Source of the DNA: Elusimicrobiales bacterium
GTDB lineage: Bacteria; Elusimicrobiota; Elusimicrobia; Elusimicrobiales; Elusimicrobiaceae
Assembly: GCA_028688475.1 (NCBI GenBank)
Contig: JAQTYB010000015.1
Span: forward strand, 1-33,541
Reading direction: 5' to 3'
DNA: 33,541 nucleotides
Shown in pieces: positions 24,692 to 32,663 of the stretch (positions are counted from its first letter, which is position 1; the number at the start of each line of letters is the position of its first letter). The translations under genes and the position numbers were made by a program. Below the pieces are notes generated by a model that was not told the origin of the DNA, did not search any database, and worked only from the letters and a program-made list of their open reading frames with translations.

Positions 24692-24717
24692 GCGGGCGGG
24701 GATTTATCCCCGCCCGC
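24692..24717 (-). terminator. Hairpin terminator between FKBP and RNase genes
   Basis: A perfect 11-bp GC-rich stem (24692-24702 with 24707-24717) closes on a 4-base loop, 10 bases after the FKBP stop on the minus strand. No T-run follows directly on that strand, so termination may be partial; on the plus strand only TTTC follows. It probably separates the FKBP transcript from the RNase-barstar pair, which has about 70 bases left for its own promoter. Confidence 0.65.
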
Positions 24718-24727
24718 TTTCAATCCG

Positions 24728-25597
24728 TTATTTTCCCGTTTTTTCGTCTTTCTTCTCGTCCTTCTTTTCCTCTTTCTTGACCGCGTCTTTTTCCGCCGCG
24801 GGCGCGGGAGGAGGGGGCGGAGGCACTATCTCCAGGAGCGAGACTTTAAACACCAGCGTCGCGCCGCCGGGGATTTTGCGGGGACGGCCCGCGTCGCCGT
24901 ACGCCGCCGAAGAGGAGCAGACAAGCGTGGCCTTCGCGCCGGCTTTCATCTTTTGCAGCGCTTCGGACCAGCAGGGGATGATGGCGTTGAGCGGAAATTC
25001 CGCCGGAGTGCCGCGCTGGATGGAGCTGTCGAAAACCGTGCCGTCTATGAGCGAGCCTTCGTAGTCAACCTTGACCGTGTCGGTGGCGGCCGGCATGGGG
25101 CCGGAGCCCTCTTTTTCGGAGATGATAATCACGCCGGAGGCGAGCTTTGCGGCTCCCTTTTCCTGAAGGCGTTTGGCCGCGTATGCTTCGCCTTTCGTTT
25201 TCTCGGACGCGGTGCGGACGGCGGCGCGCTCTTCCGCGAACACGCGCAGGTCGGCGGTTGATTCCGCAATGACATATTTGGGCTCGCTGTTGCGGGCGGC
25301 GTCAGCAAAGCCGGCCTCCAACTGCTTGTATTCCATGCTGGTGAGCATAAGCGTTTCAAAATCCACGTTCTGCCCTATGAGGTAACCCAGCGAGTAAAGC
25401 GTTTTCGAGTTGTCCTTAACCTGAACAGCGGCGGCGGGACGCTGAACTTTTTTTGCGGCTTTGACTGCCGGTTTGGGTTTTTGCGCTGGAACTGCGGCGG
25501 CGGGTTTCGCCTCGGCTGGCTTGGGCGCCGGAGTCTGCGCCGCGGCCATGACCGGAAACAAAGCCGCCGCAAGGAGAACTGCCATGCTTTTTTTCAT
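24728..25597 (-). CDS. Exported FKBP-type peptidyl-prolyl isomerase (FkpA/Mip-like)
   Basis: This 289-residue isomerase would help fold exported proteins. A signal peptide (residues 1-20) is followed by an Ala/Pro/Lys-rich linker (about 21-60), an N-terminal helical region with SLGYLIGQNVDF (about 69-80) typical of the dimerising part of FkpA/Mip, and an FKBP domain from about residue 155 to 258 with VKVDYEGSLIDGTVFDSS and PGGATLVFKVSLLEI. The usual IPGW/VIPGW pocket reads IIPCW, with Cys in place of Gly. A Pro stretch and a Lys/Glu tail end the protein. GAGG lies eight bases before the ATG. Partners are probably the other exported proteins, but any specific link to the RNase is a guess. Confidence 0.92.
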   Translation of the reverse strand: MKKSMAVLLAAALFPVMAAAQTPAPKPAEAKPAAAVPAQKPKPAVKAAKKVQRPAAAVQVKDNSKTLYSLGYLIGQNVDFETLMLTSMEYKQLEAGFADAARNSEPKYVIAESTADLRVFAEERAAVRTASEKTKGEAYAAKRLQEKGAAKLASGVIIISEKEGSGPMPAATDTVKVDYEGSLIDGTVFDSSIQRGTPAEFPLNAIIPCWSEALQKMKAGAKATLVCSSSAAYGDAGRPRKIPGGATLVFKVSLLEIVPPPPPPAPAAEKDAVKKEEKKDEKKDEKTGK

Positions 25598-25626
25598 CTC
25601 TTCATCCTCTCATGCGGTTGATTTTT

Positions 25627-25649
25627 CCGGCTGCTCAAAAAACAGCCGG
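25627..25649. other. Hairpin between the PLP enzyme stop and FKBP start
   Basis: CCGGCTG (25627-25633) pairs perfectly with CAGCCGG (25643-25649) around a 9-base loop. On the minus strand it lies about 40 bases after the PLP-enzyme stop and 30 bases before the FKBP start. No T-run follows on the minus strand, so it may be a weak terminator or part of the FKBP leader. TATCAT (near 25659-25664 on the minus strand) is a possible -10 box for FKBP. Confidence 0.35.
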
Positions 25650-25689
25650 CCTGTCGGATATGATACCAGATTTTAGCGCGCAATTCCGG

Positions 25690-27135
25690 CTATGCGGCCA
25701 GCCTGTTGAATTCCTCTATAAGACGGTCCCACTCGCCGGCCTGAGCGAAGGTTTCGTCCCAGAATTCGGGGTCCCAGAGTTTGCGCAGCTCGTCGGAGGT
25801 GCGCCCCTGCTGCTCCACCCAGGTGAAGTATTTCAGGTTGTGCCTCGCCTTGCGGTCCGCATAGGAAAGCTCGCGCAGATAGTCAACCGTCGTCCCCAGC
25901 AGCCTGCGCTCCATGTCGGCCAGAGCGTTGTCACGGGTATAGGCGCCGCGCGCGGCCCGCAACTCCTCCAGACGGGATTTATAAAGGTCCGACGAGTCGG
26001 TGAACACCGTGAGCACCACGTCGTTTTCATCAAGGTCGTAATATTTGGCCATCTTGACGGCGGAAAGCATGTTTGAAATGCCGGATATGCCCAGCAGCGG
26101 CAGGCTTTCGACAACGTTTTTGCCCACGCCGTAATCCGCGAGGATTTTTTTGCCTTCCTCCTCGTTGAAAAGGCGCAGCAGCCTCATGCAGGCTTCGTCG
26201 TCTATGGCGACGACCATATCGGTATTGCGCACGTTATGCACCCAGGGAATGTGCTTGTCGCCTATCCCCTCTATGCGGTGCTCGCCGAAGCCGTTTTGCA
26301 GCAGCGTGGGGCATTGCAGCGCCTCGGAGGCGGCTATTTTGACGCCGGGAAATTTCTTTTTGAGATAATCCCCCGCCGCAATCGTGCCCGCCGAGCCGGT
26401 CGCGGAGACAAACCCCGCCAGCCTGCCGTTTTTGCTCTTTATCGCGTTGAACGCCTCCTCCAGCGCGGGGCCGGTGGTATGGTAATGCCAAATCGGATTG
26501 CCGAACTCCTCGAACTGGTTGAAAACGACGCAATCCTTTCGCGTCTTTTTAATCTCCCAGCACTTGTCGTAGATTTCCTTGACGTTGGATTCCGTGCCCG
26601 GGGTGGCGATGACTTCCGCGCCTATGGATTTGAGCCATTCAAACCGCTCGCGGCTCATCCCTTCGGGCAGTATGGCCACCGCCGTCGCGCCCAGCAGCGC
26701 GCTGTCGAACGCGCCTCCCCTGCAATAATTGCCGGTGGAGGGCCAGACGGCTTTTTGCGCGGAAGGGTCGAACTCGCCGCTCACAAGCCGCGGCGCCAGG
26801 CAGCCGAACGCCGCGCCGACCTTATGCGCCCCCGTCGGAAAATATTTGCCGACAAGGCCTATGACGCGCGCCCGCGCGCCGGTAAGGCTGGAAGGAAGCT
26901 CCAAACAGTTCACTCCGCCGAAAAGGCCGGTTTTCACGTCGTTATGCCAGGTTATGCGGAACAGGTTCGCCGGATCCACGTCCCAAAGCCCGGCTTTTTT
27001 GAGCCGCGCTTTTATCTTTTCCGGGACCAGCGCGGGGTCGCGCATTTGCCGGAAAGTCGGGATGACAACGCCGCGCTCCCTGCAGCGCGCGGCTGTTTTT
27101 CTGACCACAGCTTCGTTTATTTTCAATGGGGGCAT
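25690..27135 (-). CDS. Fold-type II PLP-dependent enzyme (cysteine synthase/TrpB-like, substrate unknown)
   Basis: This 481-residue protein belongs to the tryptophan-synthase-beta fold. I chose the ATG at 27135 because AAGGAG lies four bases upstream; the open frame reaches a TTG at 27150, which overlaps the previous stop and lacks such a site. FPTGAHKVGAAFG contains the PLP lysine (Lys105), in a GAHK context like TrpB; WPSTGNYCRGG is the phosphate/substrate loop; ATGSAGTIAAGDYL is a second glycine loop. It is longer than usual cysteine synthases, with a C-terminal extension rich in charged residues. It follows a threonine-synthase-like gene and carbamate kinase in one operon. Beta-elimination or ammonia-lyase chemistry is plausible, but no specific enzyme should be assigned. 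Confidence 0.85.
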   Translation of the reverse strand: MPPLKINEAVVRKTAARCRERGVVIPTFRQMRDPALVPEKIKARLKKAGLWDVDPANLFRITWHNDVKTGLFGGVNCLELPSSLTGARARVIGLVGKYFPTGAHKVGAAFGCLAPRLVSGEFDPSAQKAVWPSTGNYCRGGAFDSALLGATAVAILPEGMSRERFEWLKSIGAEVIATPGTESNVKEIYDKCWEIKKTRKDCVVFNQFEEFGNPIWHYHTTGPALEEAFNAIKSKNGRLAGFVSATGSAGTIAAGDYLKKKFPGVKIAASEALQCPTLLQNGFGEHRIEGIGDKHIPWVHNVRNTDMVVAIDDEACMRLLRLFNEEEGKKILADYGVGKNVVESLPLLGISGISNMLSAVKMAKYYDLDENDVVLTVFTDSSDLYKSRLEELRAARGAYTRDNALADMERRLLGTTVDYLRELSYADRKARHNLKYFTWVEQQGRTSDELRKLWDPEFWDETFAQAGEWDRLIEEFNRLAA

Positions 27136-27146
27136 ATCGCTCCTTG

Positions 27147-28385
27147 TCAAAATTTCAGTTCCGCAGCGAGTTTTTTAAGCTCTTCCATGTCAGGCTTTAT
27201 AAGATGCGGCTTGCCGACGGATTTCATCGCGCTCTCTATATCCTTGAGGCCGTTGCCGGTTATCACGAGCGCGACGCTTTCGCCGTCTTTTATAAGCCCG
27301 TCTTTGACCGCTTTTTTGAGGCCCGCCCAGGAAGCGGCGGCGGCGGGCTCGGCGAAAACGTTGACGCCGCGCGCCAGCTCGGGGATGGCCTGCAAAATCT
27401 CCGCGTCCGTCACGGTGACTGCGAAGCCGCCCGATTCCCTTAGCGCGCCCACCGCCGCCATGCCGTCGCGCGGCAGGCTCACCGAGATGCTGTCGGCGAT
27501 GGTTTTGCCGCCGACAGGGCGGATTTCCCCGTCGGCGCTCTCGAACGCCAGCTTGACGGCGTTGCTGTTTTCGGCCTGCACGGCCACCATCTGTGGCAGC
27601 TTGTCTATGATGCCGAGCTTCCTGAAATCGGTGAACCCTTTCCAGAGGCCGCTTATAATGTTGCCGTCGCCCACAGGGACCACCACTTTGTCTGGCGTTT
27701 CCCATTCGAGCTGCTCGCATATCTCGAAGGCGCAGGTCTTCTTGCCCTCGCGGGTGAACGGGTTGTAGCCGGTGTTGCGGTTGTACCAGCCGTACTCGGC
27801 GGAGGCTTTTATGCAGAGGTCGAAAGCGTCGTCGTAGGTCCCGTCCACCGCGACGATATGGGCGCCGAATACCAGCATTTGCGCCACTTTCGGCGCGGGC
27901 GCGTTGCGGGGGACGAAAATGATGGTCTTCATGTCTAGCGAGCCGGTGAGGCAGGCCAGCGAGGCCGCGGCGTTTCCCGTGGAGGCGGCGGTGATGACGG
28001 TCTCCTCCAGCTCCAGCGCGCGCGCCACGGCCACCGCGCTGGCGCGGTCCTTGAGCGAGCAGGTGGGGTTGCGCCCGTCGTCTTTGACGTAGAGCGCCGA
28101 CAGGCCCAGTTCCGCGCCCAGTTTTTCGGCCTTGTACAGCGGCGTCCAGCCGACATGCACGGGCGGAATCTGGTCCGGGTCTTCCACCGGCAGAATGTCT
28201 ATGTAGCGCCAGATGCTCCTGTCCGGGTTGGCGTCGAGCGTTTTCCAGGTCAGGCGCTTTTTGATGAGGTTATAGTCGTACGCCACATCGAGGTTGCCCC
28301 CGCAGGCCAGACAATTGTAACCGGCTTCCTTGAGCTTGTATTCCTTTCCGCAGCGGATGCATTGGAGACCGAGCACTTTTTTCAT
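27147..28385 (-). CDS. Threonine-synthase-like PLP enzyme with N-terminal zinc ribbon
   Basis: This 412-residue fold-type II PLP enzyme begins with a zinc ribbon (Cys9/12 and Cys25/28) and then a threonine-synthase-like body. Lys112 in NPTCSLKDRA is the PLP lysine, in a motif where threonine synthases usually have NPTGSFKDR; the Cys and Leu are departures. ASTGNAAASLA and PVGDGNIISGLWKGF are the phosphate-binding and glycine-rich loops. No homoserine kinase or homoserine dehydrogenase is nearby. Its place between carbamate kinase (2-base gap) and a second PLP enzyme suggests an amino-acid catabolic role rather than threonine synthesis. True threonine synthase remains possible. Confidence 0.85.
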   Translation of the reverse strand: MKKVLGLQCIRCGKEYKLKEAGYNCLACGGNLDVAYDYNLIKKRLTWKTLDANPDRSIWRYIDILPVEDPDQIPPVHVGWTPLYKAEKLGAELGLSALYVKDDGRNPTCSLKDRASAVAVARALELEETVITAASTGNAAASLACLTGSLDMKTIIFVPRNAPAPKVAQMLVFGAHIVAVDGTYDDAFDLCIKASAEYGWYNRNTGYNPFTREGKKTCAFEICEQLEWETPDKVVVPVGDGNIISGLWKGFTDFRKLGIIDKLPQMVAVQAENSNAVKLAFESADGEIRPVGGKTIADSISVSLPRDGMAAVGALRESGGFAVTVTDAEILQAIPELARGVNVFAEPAAAASWAGLKKAVKDGLIKDGESVALVITGNGLKDIESAMKSVGKPHLIKPDMEELKKLAAELKF

Positions 28386-28387
28386 AA

Positions 28388-29497
28388 TCAGGGCACGATG
28401 GTCGTGCCGGCTTTGCCTTGCAGCGTGGATTCGAAAAGCTCCGTTTTGGTGATATAGGCGACTAAACCGCCGCCGCCGATGAAGTCCATCGCCGCCTTTA
28501 TTTTGGGGCCCATGCTGCCCGGCGGGAAGGGGCAGGGGGTTCTGTCGTAAAGCGCGCGCGCCTCGCTCAAGGTAAGCCTGCGCAGGTCCCGCTGGTCCGG
28601 CTGCTGGTAATTGAGCTTCGCGCCGTCCTCGCCGGTGAAAATGGTGAGGATGACTTCCAGCTCCACGCCGCTTTTCCCGGCGGATTCCAGCAGGCTGCGG
28701 CCCAGCAGCGAGGAGGCGAGGTCTTTGTCCACCACGGCTTCCACGCCGCGGTAGACGGGGGCCGGTTTCCGGCCGGGAACCTGCTTGCGGCGGAAGACCA
28801 CGCCGTAGTTGGCGCGGTATATTTCCTCGGCGTCTTTCACTTCCGGCTGAACTTCCACCACCGGAATTCCGCCGCCGCCCACTGTGACCGGTATCATGCC
28901 GGCAGCCAGCACGGCCTGCACGCCGTCAAGCTCGATGATTTGCCTGGGCACTGGCGAAGGCACGACCTTGCGCCAGATTTCGGCGCCTTTTTCGTCCTTC
29001 TTGTAAAGTTTCACCAGCCAGCCCTCTTTTTCCCTGAATTCCAGCGCTTTTTCCTTCGTATAGGCGGGACCGATGTATTTGCTGGGAGTCTGGAAATCGG
29101 GGTCATGCTCGTCCACCACAATCTGCGTTACCACGCCGCAGGTTTTTTTGGTTATGCCGCGCATCTGAAGCTCGTTGTTGAGCTGCGCTATCATGTAAGC
29201 CATCGCGCCCTGCGTATCCGCGCCGCAAACGTCCAGCGGAATGGGAGGCAGTATCGGACGCGAGTATTCCGAGCGCAGGAATACGTTCCCCACCTGCGGA
29301 CCGTTGCCGTGGGTGATAACATAAAGGTCCTCGGGGTGCGCCTCAATGATGCCGGCCACGAAGCGGCAGGTTTCGGCGGTTTTCACCCATTGGAGGGCGA
29401 TGTCGGGCACAATTGGTTTTCCGGTGCGCCGGTCCACCTGCCCCGTGGGCGACATTTCGTTGCCGCCGAAAGAAAAAATCCTTAGAGTCTTTTTCAT
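28388..29497 (-). CDS. Carbamate kinase
   Basis: Carbamate kinase makes ATP from carbamoyl phosphate in fermentative arginine, ureide or purine degradation. The 369-residue protein has all the family signatures: SFGGNE at the start, THGNGPQVGN, PLDVCGADTQGAMAYM, VPSPVPRQIIELDGVQ, VGGGGIPVVE, AVVDKDLASSLL and FPPGSMGPKIKAA. It is about 50 residues longer than typical carbamate kinases; part of the excess lies around ANYGVVFRRKQVPGRKPAPVYRG, ahead of the VDKD motif. GGAG lies seven bases before the ATG. It is the first gene of a three-gene operon with two PLP enzymes. No ornithine or other carbamoyltransferase is visible in the window. Confidence 0.95.
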   Translation of the reverse strand: MKKTLRIFSFGGNEMSPTGQVDRRTGKPIVPDIALQWVKTAETCRFVAGIIEAHPEDLYVITHGNGPQVGNVFLRSEYSRPILPPIPLDVCGADTQGAMAYMIAQLNNELQMRGITKKTCGVVTQIVVDEHDPDFQTPSKYIGPAYTKEKALEFREKEGWLVKLYKKDEKGAEIWRKVVPSPVPRQIIELDGVQAVLAAGMIPVTVGGGGIPVVEVQPEVKDAEEIYRANYGVVFRRKQVPGRKPAPVYRGVEAVVDKDLASSLLGRSLLESAGKSGVELEVILTIFTGEDGAKLNYQQPDQRDLRRLTLSEARALYDRTPCPFPPGSMGPKIKAAMDFIGGGGLVAYITKTELFESTLQGKAGTTIVP

Positions 29498-29577
29498 GCC
29501 CGTTCTCCGGTTATCAAAACGGTTTTGAGCCGCCGCGTGGTACGACGCCGCGCGGTCTGCCGCAATGTCCTAATACG

Positions 29578-29586
29578 AATATAGCA
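29578..29586 (-). promoter_or_regulatory. Extended -10 promoter for the carbamate kinase operon
   Basis: On the minus strand TGCTATATT (29586 to 29578) fits the extended -10 consensus TGnTATAAT with one mismatch. It lies about 80 bases before the carbamate kinase ATG. A weak -35 candidate (TGTTAA) sits 17 bases further upstream. The leader is GC-rich and may fold. Confidence 0.5.
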
Positions 29587-29638
29587 AGTTTGCATTTTCA
29601 TTAACAGGCTGGGGGCGCCCGGCACAGGACTTCAAGCC

Positions 29639-29673
29639 AAGACGGCGCAACGCTCAGGCGTTGCGCCGTCTTT
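29639..29673 (-). terminator. Strong terminator after the cysteine protease gene
   Basis: A perfect 15-bp stem (29639-29653 with 29658-29672) closes on TCAG. It starts about 20 bases after the protease stop on the minus strand and the stem ends in GTCTT followed by GGCTT, a modest T content. It separates the protease from the carbamate kinase operon. Confidence 0.8.
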
Positions 29674-29693
29674 GGGCAGATATCGGCTGCGGT

Positions 29694-30746
29694 TTAGAAC
29701 GCGGACAGCTGTTTGAGCGATACCGCGGAATCAAGGCGTTCCGTGTTCGGGTTGAACATGCTGTTGCTGATTTTCTGTTCCAGGGGAGACTTGGTTTCGG
29801 AGTCCTCCGGAACGTCGCGCAGGGCGATGGTCATCATGCCGAACTTCACTTCATTGGAGCTCTGGGAATAGGCGATTTTGAAAAAACCGTCCTCGCCCCA
29901 GTTGGTTCCCCAGCTGTTTTTCACGATGAAGTACTGCTCTGCGTCGTTGTAGCCGACCAGCAGGACGGCGTGGCCGCCCAGTTTCTTGCCGGTGGTATAC
30001 GAGTAGACGCCGGACTTGTAGTTCTTGAAGTCCTCATACACGAAGTACGCCGTGGGCAGCGGGCCGAACTTCACGAGAGCCGCCTTGATATCGTCTATAT
30101 TCACCGGCATGAACGGAAGAGAGTAGCCTATGGACGCCACGGAAACCACCCGGTTATCTTTGGCGCGGTCCTGCCAGCCGGCGGCGGCGCTGGCGCAATT
30201 GCCGTCCTGGGCGATATAAGGATAATCGCTTTCCGGCGGAAGGCCGGTGGTCTTGAGGAAATCGCCATGCAACTGTCCGCCCTTGCAGGTGCCCACGCCG
30301 CTGCACGACAGCATCACCTGCTCGGAGAGGTCGGGGTCGGACGTGTGTTTGACACGCATGAGATAAGACTCAAGGGCGGCGGTCATCGAGAAAGCCCAGC
30401 AGGAGCCGCATTTCGCCTGGTTGCGTATGCCGGAAACGAAATTGCCGCCGTTGCTTCTCCAGTCTATGCTGGGCGGAACATCTCCCTTGAGGTCCGCTTT
30501 TGAAAGCGGAGCCGCTTTTAACGGCTGGAAATCAAGGCCGACGCGAAGCATCAACTCTTCCTCTGATAAATTGGAAAGCGAGGTTTCGCCCGCCACCCAT
30601 TTGCCGCCTTTTTCCTGAATCGCTTTATTGAGGCCGTCTATCTGCGCGCGGACGGCGCCCTTATCCTGGGCGAAAGACATGGCGCTCAAAAGCGCCACCG
30701 CCAGCAGGGCCGAGAATCCGGCAAACATCTTTTTGCTGTTTTTCAT
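29694..30746 (-). CDS. Exported papain-family (C1A) cysteine protease
   Basis: This 350-residue protease has a signal peptide (to about residue 26, SAMSFAQ), a short propeptide-like region with LSNLSEEELMLRVG, and a C1A domain starting near PPSIDWRSNGG. Catalytic residues are visible: Gln110 of the oxyanion hole, Cys116 in CGSCWAFS, His259 in GGHAVLLVGYND and Asn277 in VKNSWGTNWGEDGFF. Further cysteines at 148, 154 and 184 could form disulfides. About 40 residues follow the domain and do not match the family. GGAGG precedes the ATG. Papain-type proteases are much less common in bacteria than in eukaryotes. The 250-base upstream region has several control-like elements, listed separately. A periplasmic or secreted role in protein degradation is likely. 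Confidence 0.93.
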   Translation of the reverse strand: MKNSKKMFAGFSALLAVALLSAMSFAQDKGAVRAQIDGLNKAIQEKGGKWVAGETSLSNLSEEELMLRVGLDFQPLKAAPLSKADLKGDVPPSIDWRSNGGNFVSGIRNQAKCGSCWAFSMTAALESYLMRVKHTSDPDLSEQVMLSCSGVGTCKGGQLHGDFLKTTGLPPESDYPYIAQDGNCASAAAGWQDRAKDNRVVSVASIGYSLPFMPVNIDDIKAALVKFGPLPTAYFVYEDFKNYKSGVYSYTTGKKLGGHAVLLVGYNDAEQYFIVKNSWGTNWGEDGFFKIAYSQSSNEVKFGMMTIALRDVPEDSETKSPLEQKISNSMFNPNTERLDSAVSLKQLSAF

Positions 30747-30882
30747 TCACTGTCCTCCGGTTTGGTCTGTGCCGCCGTTCACGCGGCATGCGGGCGGAGT
30801 CTCCGCTCCGTCCTGCGATACAGCATATGGTTCAGCCCGGTTAACACGCGGCATTCAAAATAAGTTGCGCAACCGAACCGCC

Positions 30883-30905
30883 GACACACTTGTGTGTCCA
30901 GTATA
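30883..30905 (-). promoter_or_regulatory. Candidate promoter with overlapping palindromic operator for the cysteine protease
   Basis: On the minus strand TATACT (30905 to 30900) is a good -10 box. Immediately downstream lies a perfect dyad, GACACAC-TT-GTGTGTC (30883-30898), which would cover the transcription start. A repressor bound there would block initiation. No -35 match is seen at the normal distance. The start codon is about 140 bases downstream, and the long GC-rich leader has smaller hairpins (for example near 30825-30837). Confidence 0.5.
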
Positions 30906-30930
30906 CCCATTAGGCCCATTTCCCGCGTGA

Positions 30931-30974
30931 GTCCAAAGACCTATTGACAAGAGGGTCTAAAGACCTATTGACAA
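30931..30974. repeat. Tandem 20-bp repeat (24-bp spacing) upstream of the protease promoter
   Basis: Two copies, 30931-30950 and 30955-30974, differ at one base in 20. Each contains a short dyad (GTCT-AA-AGAC in the second copy, GTCC-AA-AGAC in the first) and TTGACA on the plus strand. The second copy's TTGACAAA also forms an 8-bp inverted match with TTTGTCAA at 30993-31000, across the histidine kinase stop codon. The spacing of just over two helical turns suits cooperative binding of a regulator. No plus-strand gene starts here, so the TTGACA boxes are probably not -35 elements. Confidence 0.6.
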
Positions 30975-30996
30975 AGTGAACCATCCGTGCAGTTTG

Positions 30997-32640
30997 TCAA
31001 GGGGGACAGGCCGCGGGAAGAGTTATGGTAAATACGGAGCCCTTGTCCAGTTCGGATTTGACCGAAACCTCGCCGCCGTGCGCCGACGCCACTTTTCTCA
31101 CGAAGGCGAGGCCGATGCCCCAGCCCTCCACCTGGCCGGAAAAAGAGTTTTCCACCTGGTAGAATTTATCGAAAATCCTGGAAAATTCCTCCGGCGGTAT
31201 ACCGGCGCCGTTGTCCTCAACCGACAGTTTCACCATTCCCCCCTCGTGGGAGCAGAGCAGCCTGACCAGCTTGGATTTTTTGGCGTTGAACTTGACCGCG
31301 TTATCGAGCAGGCAGGCCAGCGCCCTGGCCAGCCGCCGCCTGTCCCCCTGAAACTCGGGAACATCCGCCGCGCAATTCCTGGCAAAGGCGAGCGTGGCCT
31401 GCCCCGGCGCGGCGGGCGGCGCATTCTCCCCCGAATCCACCCGCATAATTTTATCGCCGGCGTGCGTGTCGTCGAAAAGCCTGCACGCTTCCTCCAGCAG
31501 TTCGCAAGGCTTTATGGCGGCTTTTTCAAGCGACGCCGCCGACAGTTCGTCCATGGACACAAAGCTTATCAGCTCCTCCACCAGCGCCGAGAGCTTCCTG
31601 CCCTGTCCGCCGATGGTTGCCGCCGCCTTGAGCGCGAACGGCGAGGCCGGCGCGCCGGGAGCCAGTTCCTCGCAAAGCGTCTGCGAATAGCCGTTGATGA
31701 CGGTGAGCGGCGTGCGCAGCTTGTGCGAGACGAGGGAAAGGAAACTCCGCTCCAGCTGCTGCTCGGCATGGCGGGCCGTCGCGTCGCGGAAAAGCCAGAG
31801 CCAGCCTTCGCATTCGACGGCCTCCTTCTCGCCCTTGCGCTGCAATTTTATGGCCGAACCTTCAAGGAAAAGCTTTTTGGGCTTCTCGCGCTCCAGCGAA
31901 AACTCCATCACCTGCGGCTGCGCGGAAAGTATTTTGTCCAGCGCGGGGTTCATGTCCATGCCGGCGAAAGCGGCGGCGATGTCCCGGCGCGGTGCTTCAC
32001 CCTGCGAAAGATAATTGCCGGCGACGTCGTTGGCCAGCAGAATCTCGCCGCCGGGGCCGGTTAGCACGGCGCCTTCGTTGGTGTTGGTGAAAAAAACCTG
32101 GAGCCGCCTTTTTTCTTCGCGCAGCGAGGAAAAAAGCCTGGCGTTTTCTATGGCCACGGCTATCTGGGAGGCGAACGCCTCGAAGGTTTGGATATCGGCC
32201 CCGGTGAACGGGCCTTCCACCCGGTTGAGCGCCTGAATCACGCCCAGCACGCGCCCCCGCATGACTATGGGGCTTGACAGTATCGAGCGCGTGACGTAGC
32301 CGGACCTGTTGTCCACCCGCTTGCTGTGCGCGGAGTCGCCGGACACGTCGTTTACCAGGATAGACTTGGCCTCCTTCGCGCACGCTCCGGCATAGCCCTC
32401 GCCTAGCTTGAAACGCATTTTCTGCACCTCGGGCGGCAGTCCGAGCGCGACGTCGAAATACAGCTCCTGCGTTTTTTCGTCGAGAAGATAAAGAGAGGCG
32501 CGTTCCGCACCCACTACCTGCGAGGCCGCGCGCACGATGTATTTGAGCAGGTCGGCCAAATCCAGCTTGGAGGAGATGAGCCTGCTTATCGTCATAAGCA
32601 TGGCTGAATTTTCAGCCGGCTGCTGCATGTTCTCGGCCAT
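30997..32640 (-). CDS. GAF-domain sensor histidine kinase (soluble)
   Basis: This 547-residue kinase has a GAF domain (about 15-170), a PAS-like domain (about 175-290), a HisKA dimerisation domain and a HATPase domain. The phosphoacceptor is His306 in LSLVSHKLRTPL. The N box is RALACLLDNAVKFN with Asn447, the G1 box is VEDNGAGIPPEE, the F box IFDKFYQV, and the G2 box GWGIGLAF. No membrane segment is visible, so it senses a cytoplasmic signal. No response regulator is in the window. It follows the barrel-like gene by 23 bases and should be cotranscribed with it. GGGGG precedes the ATG. Whether it controls the cysteine protease downstream is not known. Confidence 0.93.
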   Translation of the reverse strand: MAENMQQPAENSAMLMTISRLISSKLDLADLLKYIVRAASQVVGAERASLYLLDEKTQELYFDVALGLPPEVQKMRFKLGEGYAGACAKEAKSILVNDVSGDSAHSKRVDNRSGYVTRSILSSPIVMRGRVLGVIQALNRVEGPFTGADIQTFEAFASQIAVAIENARLFSSLREEKRRLQVFFTNTNEGAVLTGPGGEILLANDVAGNYLSQGEAPRRDIAAAFAGMDMNPALDKILSAQPQVMEFSLEREKPKKLFLEGSAIKLQRKGEKEAVECEGWLWLFRDATARHAEQQLERSFLSLVSHKLRTPLTVINGYSQTLCEELAPGAPASPFALKAAATIGGQGRKLSALVEELISFVSMDELSAASLEKAAIKPCELLEEACRLFDDTHAGDKIMRVDSGENAPPAAPGQATLAFARNCAADVPEFQGDRRRLARALACLLDNAVKFNAKKSKLVRLLCSHEGGMVKLSVEDNGAGIPPEEFSRIFDKFYQVENSFSGQVEGWGIGLAFVRKVASAHGGEVSVKSELDKGSVFTITLPAACPP

Positions 32641-32663
32641 ATTCCCCCTTTAATGGAGCAGTG

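Noticed and set aside
25627..25649. A strong rho-independent terminator after the PLP enzyme operon
   Set aside because: The 7-bp stem is perfect but no T-run follows on the minus strand, so it is listed only as a hairpin.
27136..27150. TTG at 27150 as the start of the PLP enzyme
   Set aside because: The ATG at 27135 has AAGGAG four bases upstream and fits the gap after the previous stop.
26236..27768. A 510-codon plus-strand frame opposite the PLP enzyme genes
   Set aside because: Opposite two well-supported enzymes, composition atypical of proteins, no motif.
30944..30973. Two TTGACA sequences as -35 boxes of a plus-strand promoter
   Set aside because: No -10 box at the right distance and no plus-strand gene downstream; they are better explained as parts of a tandem repeat.
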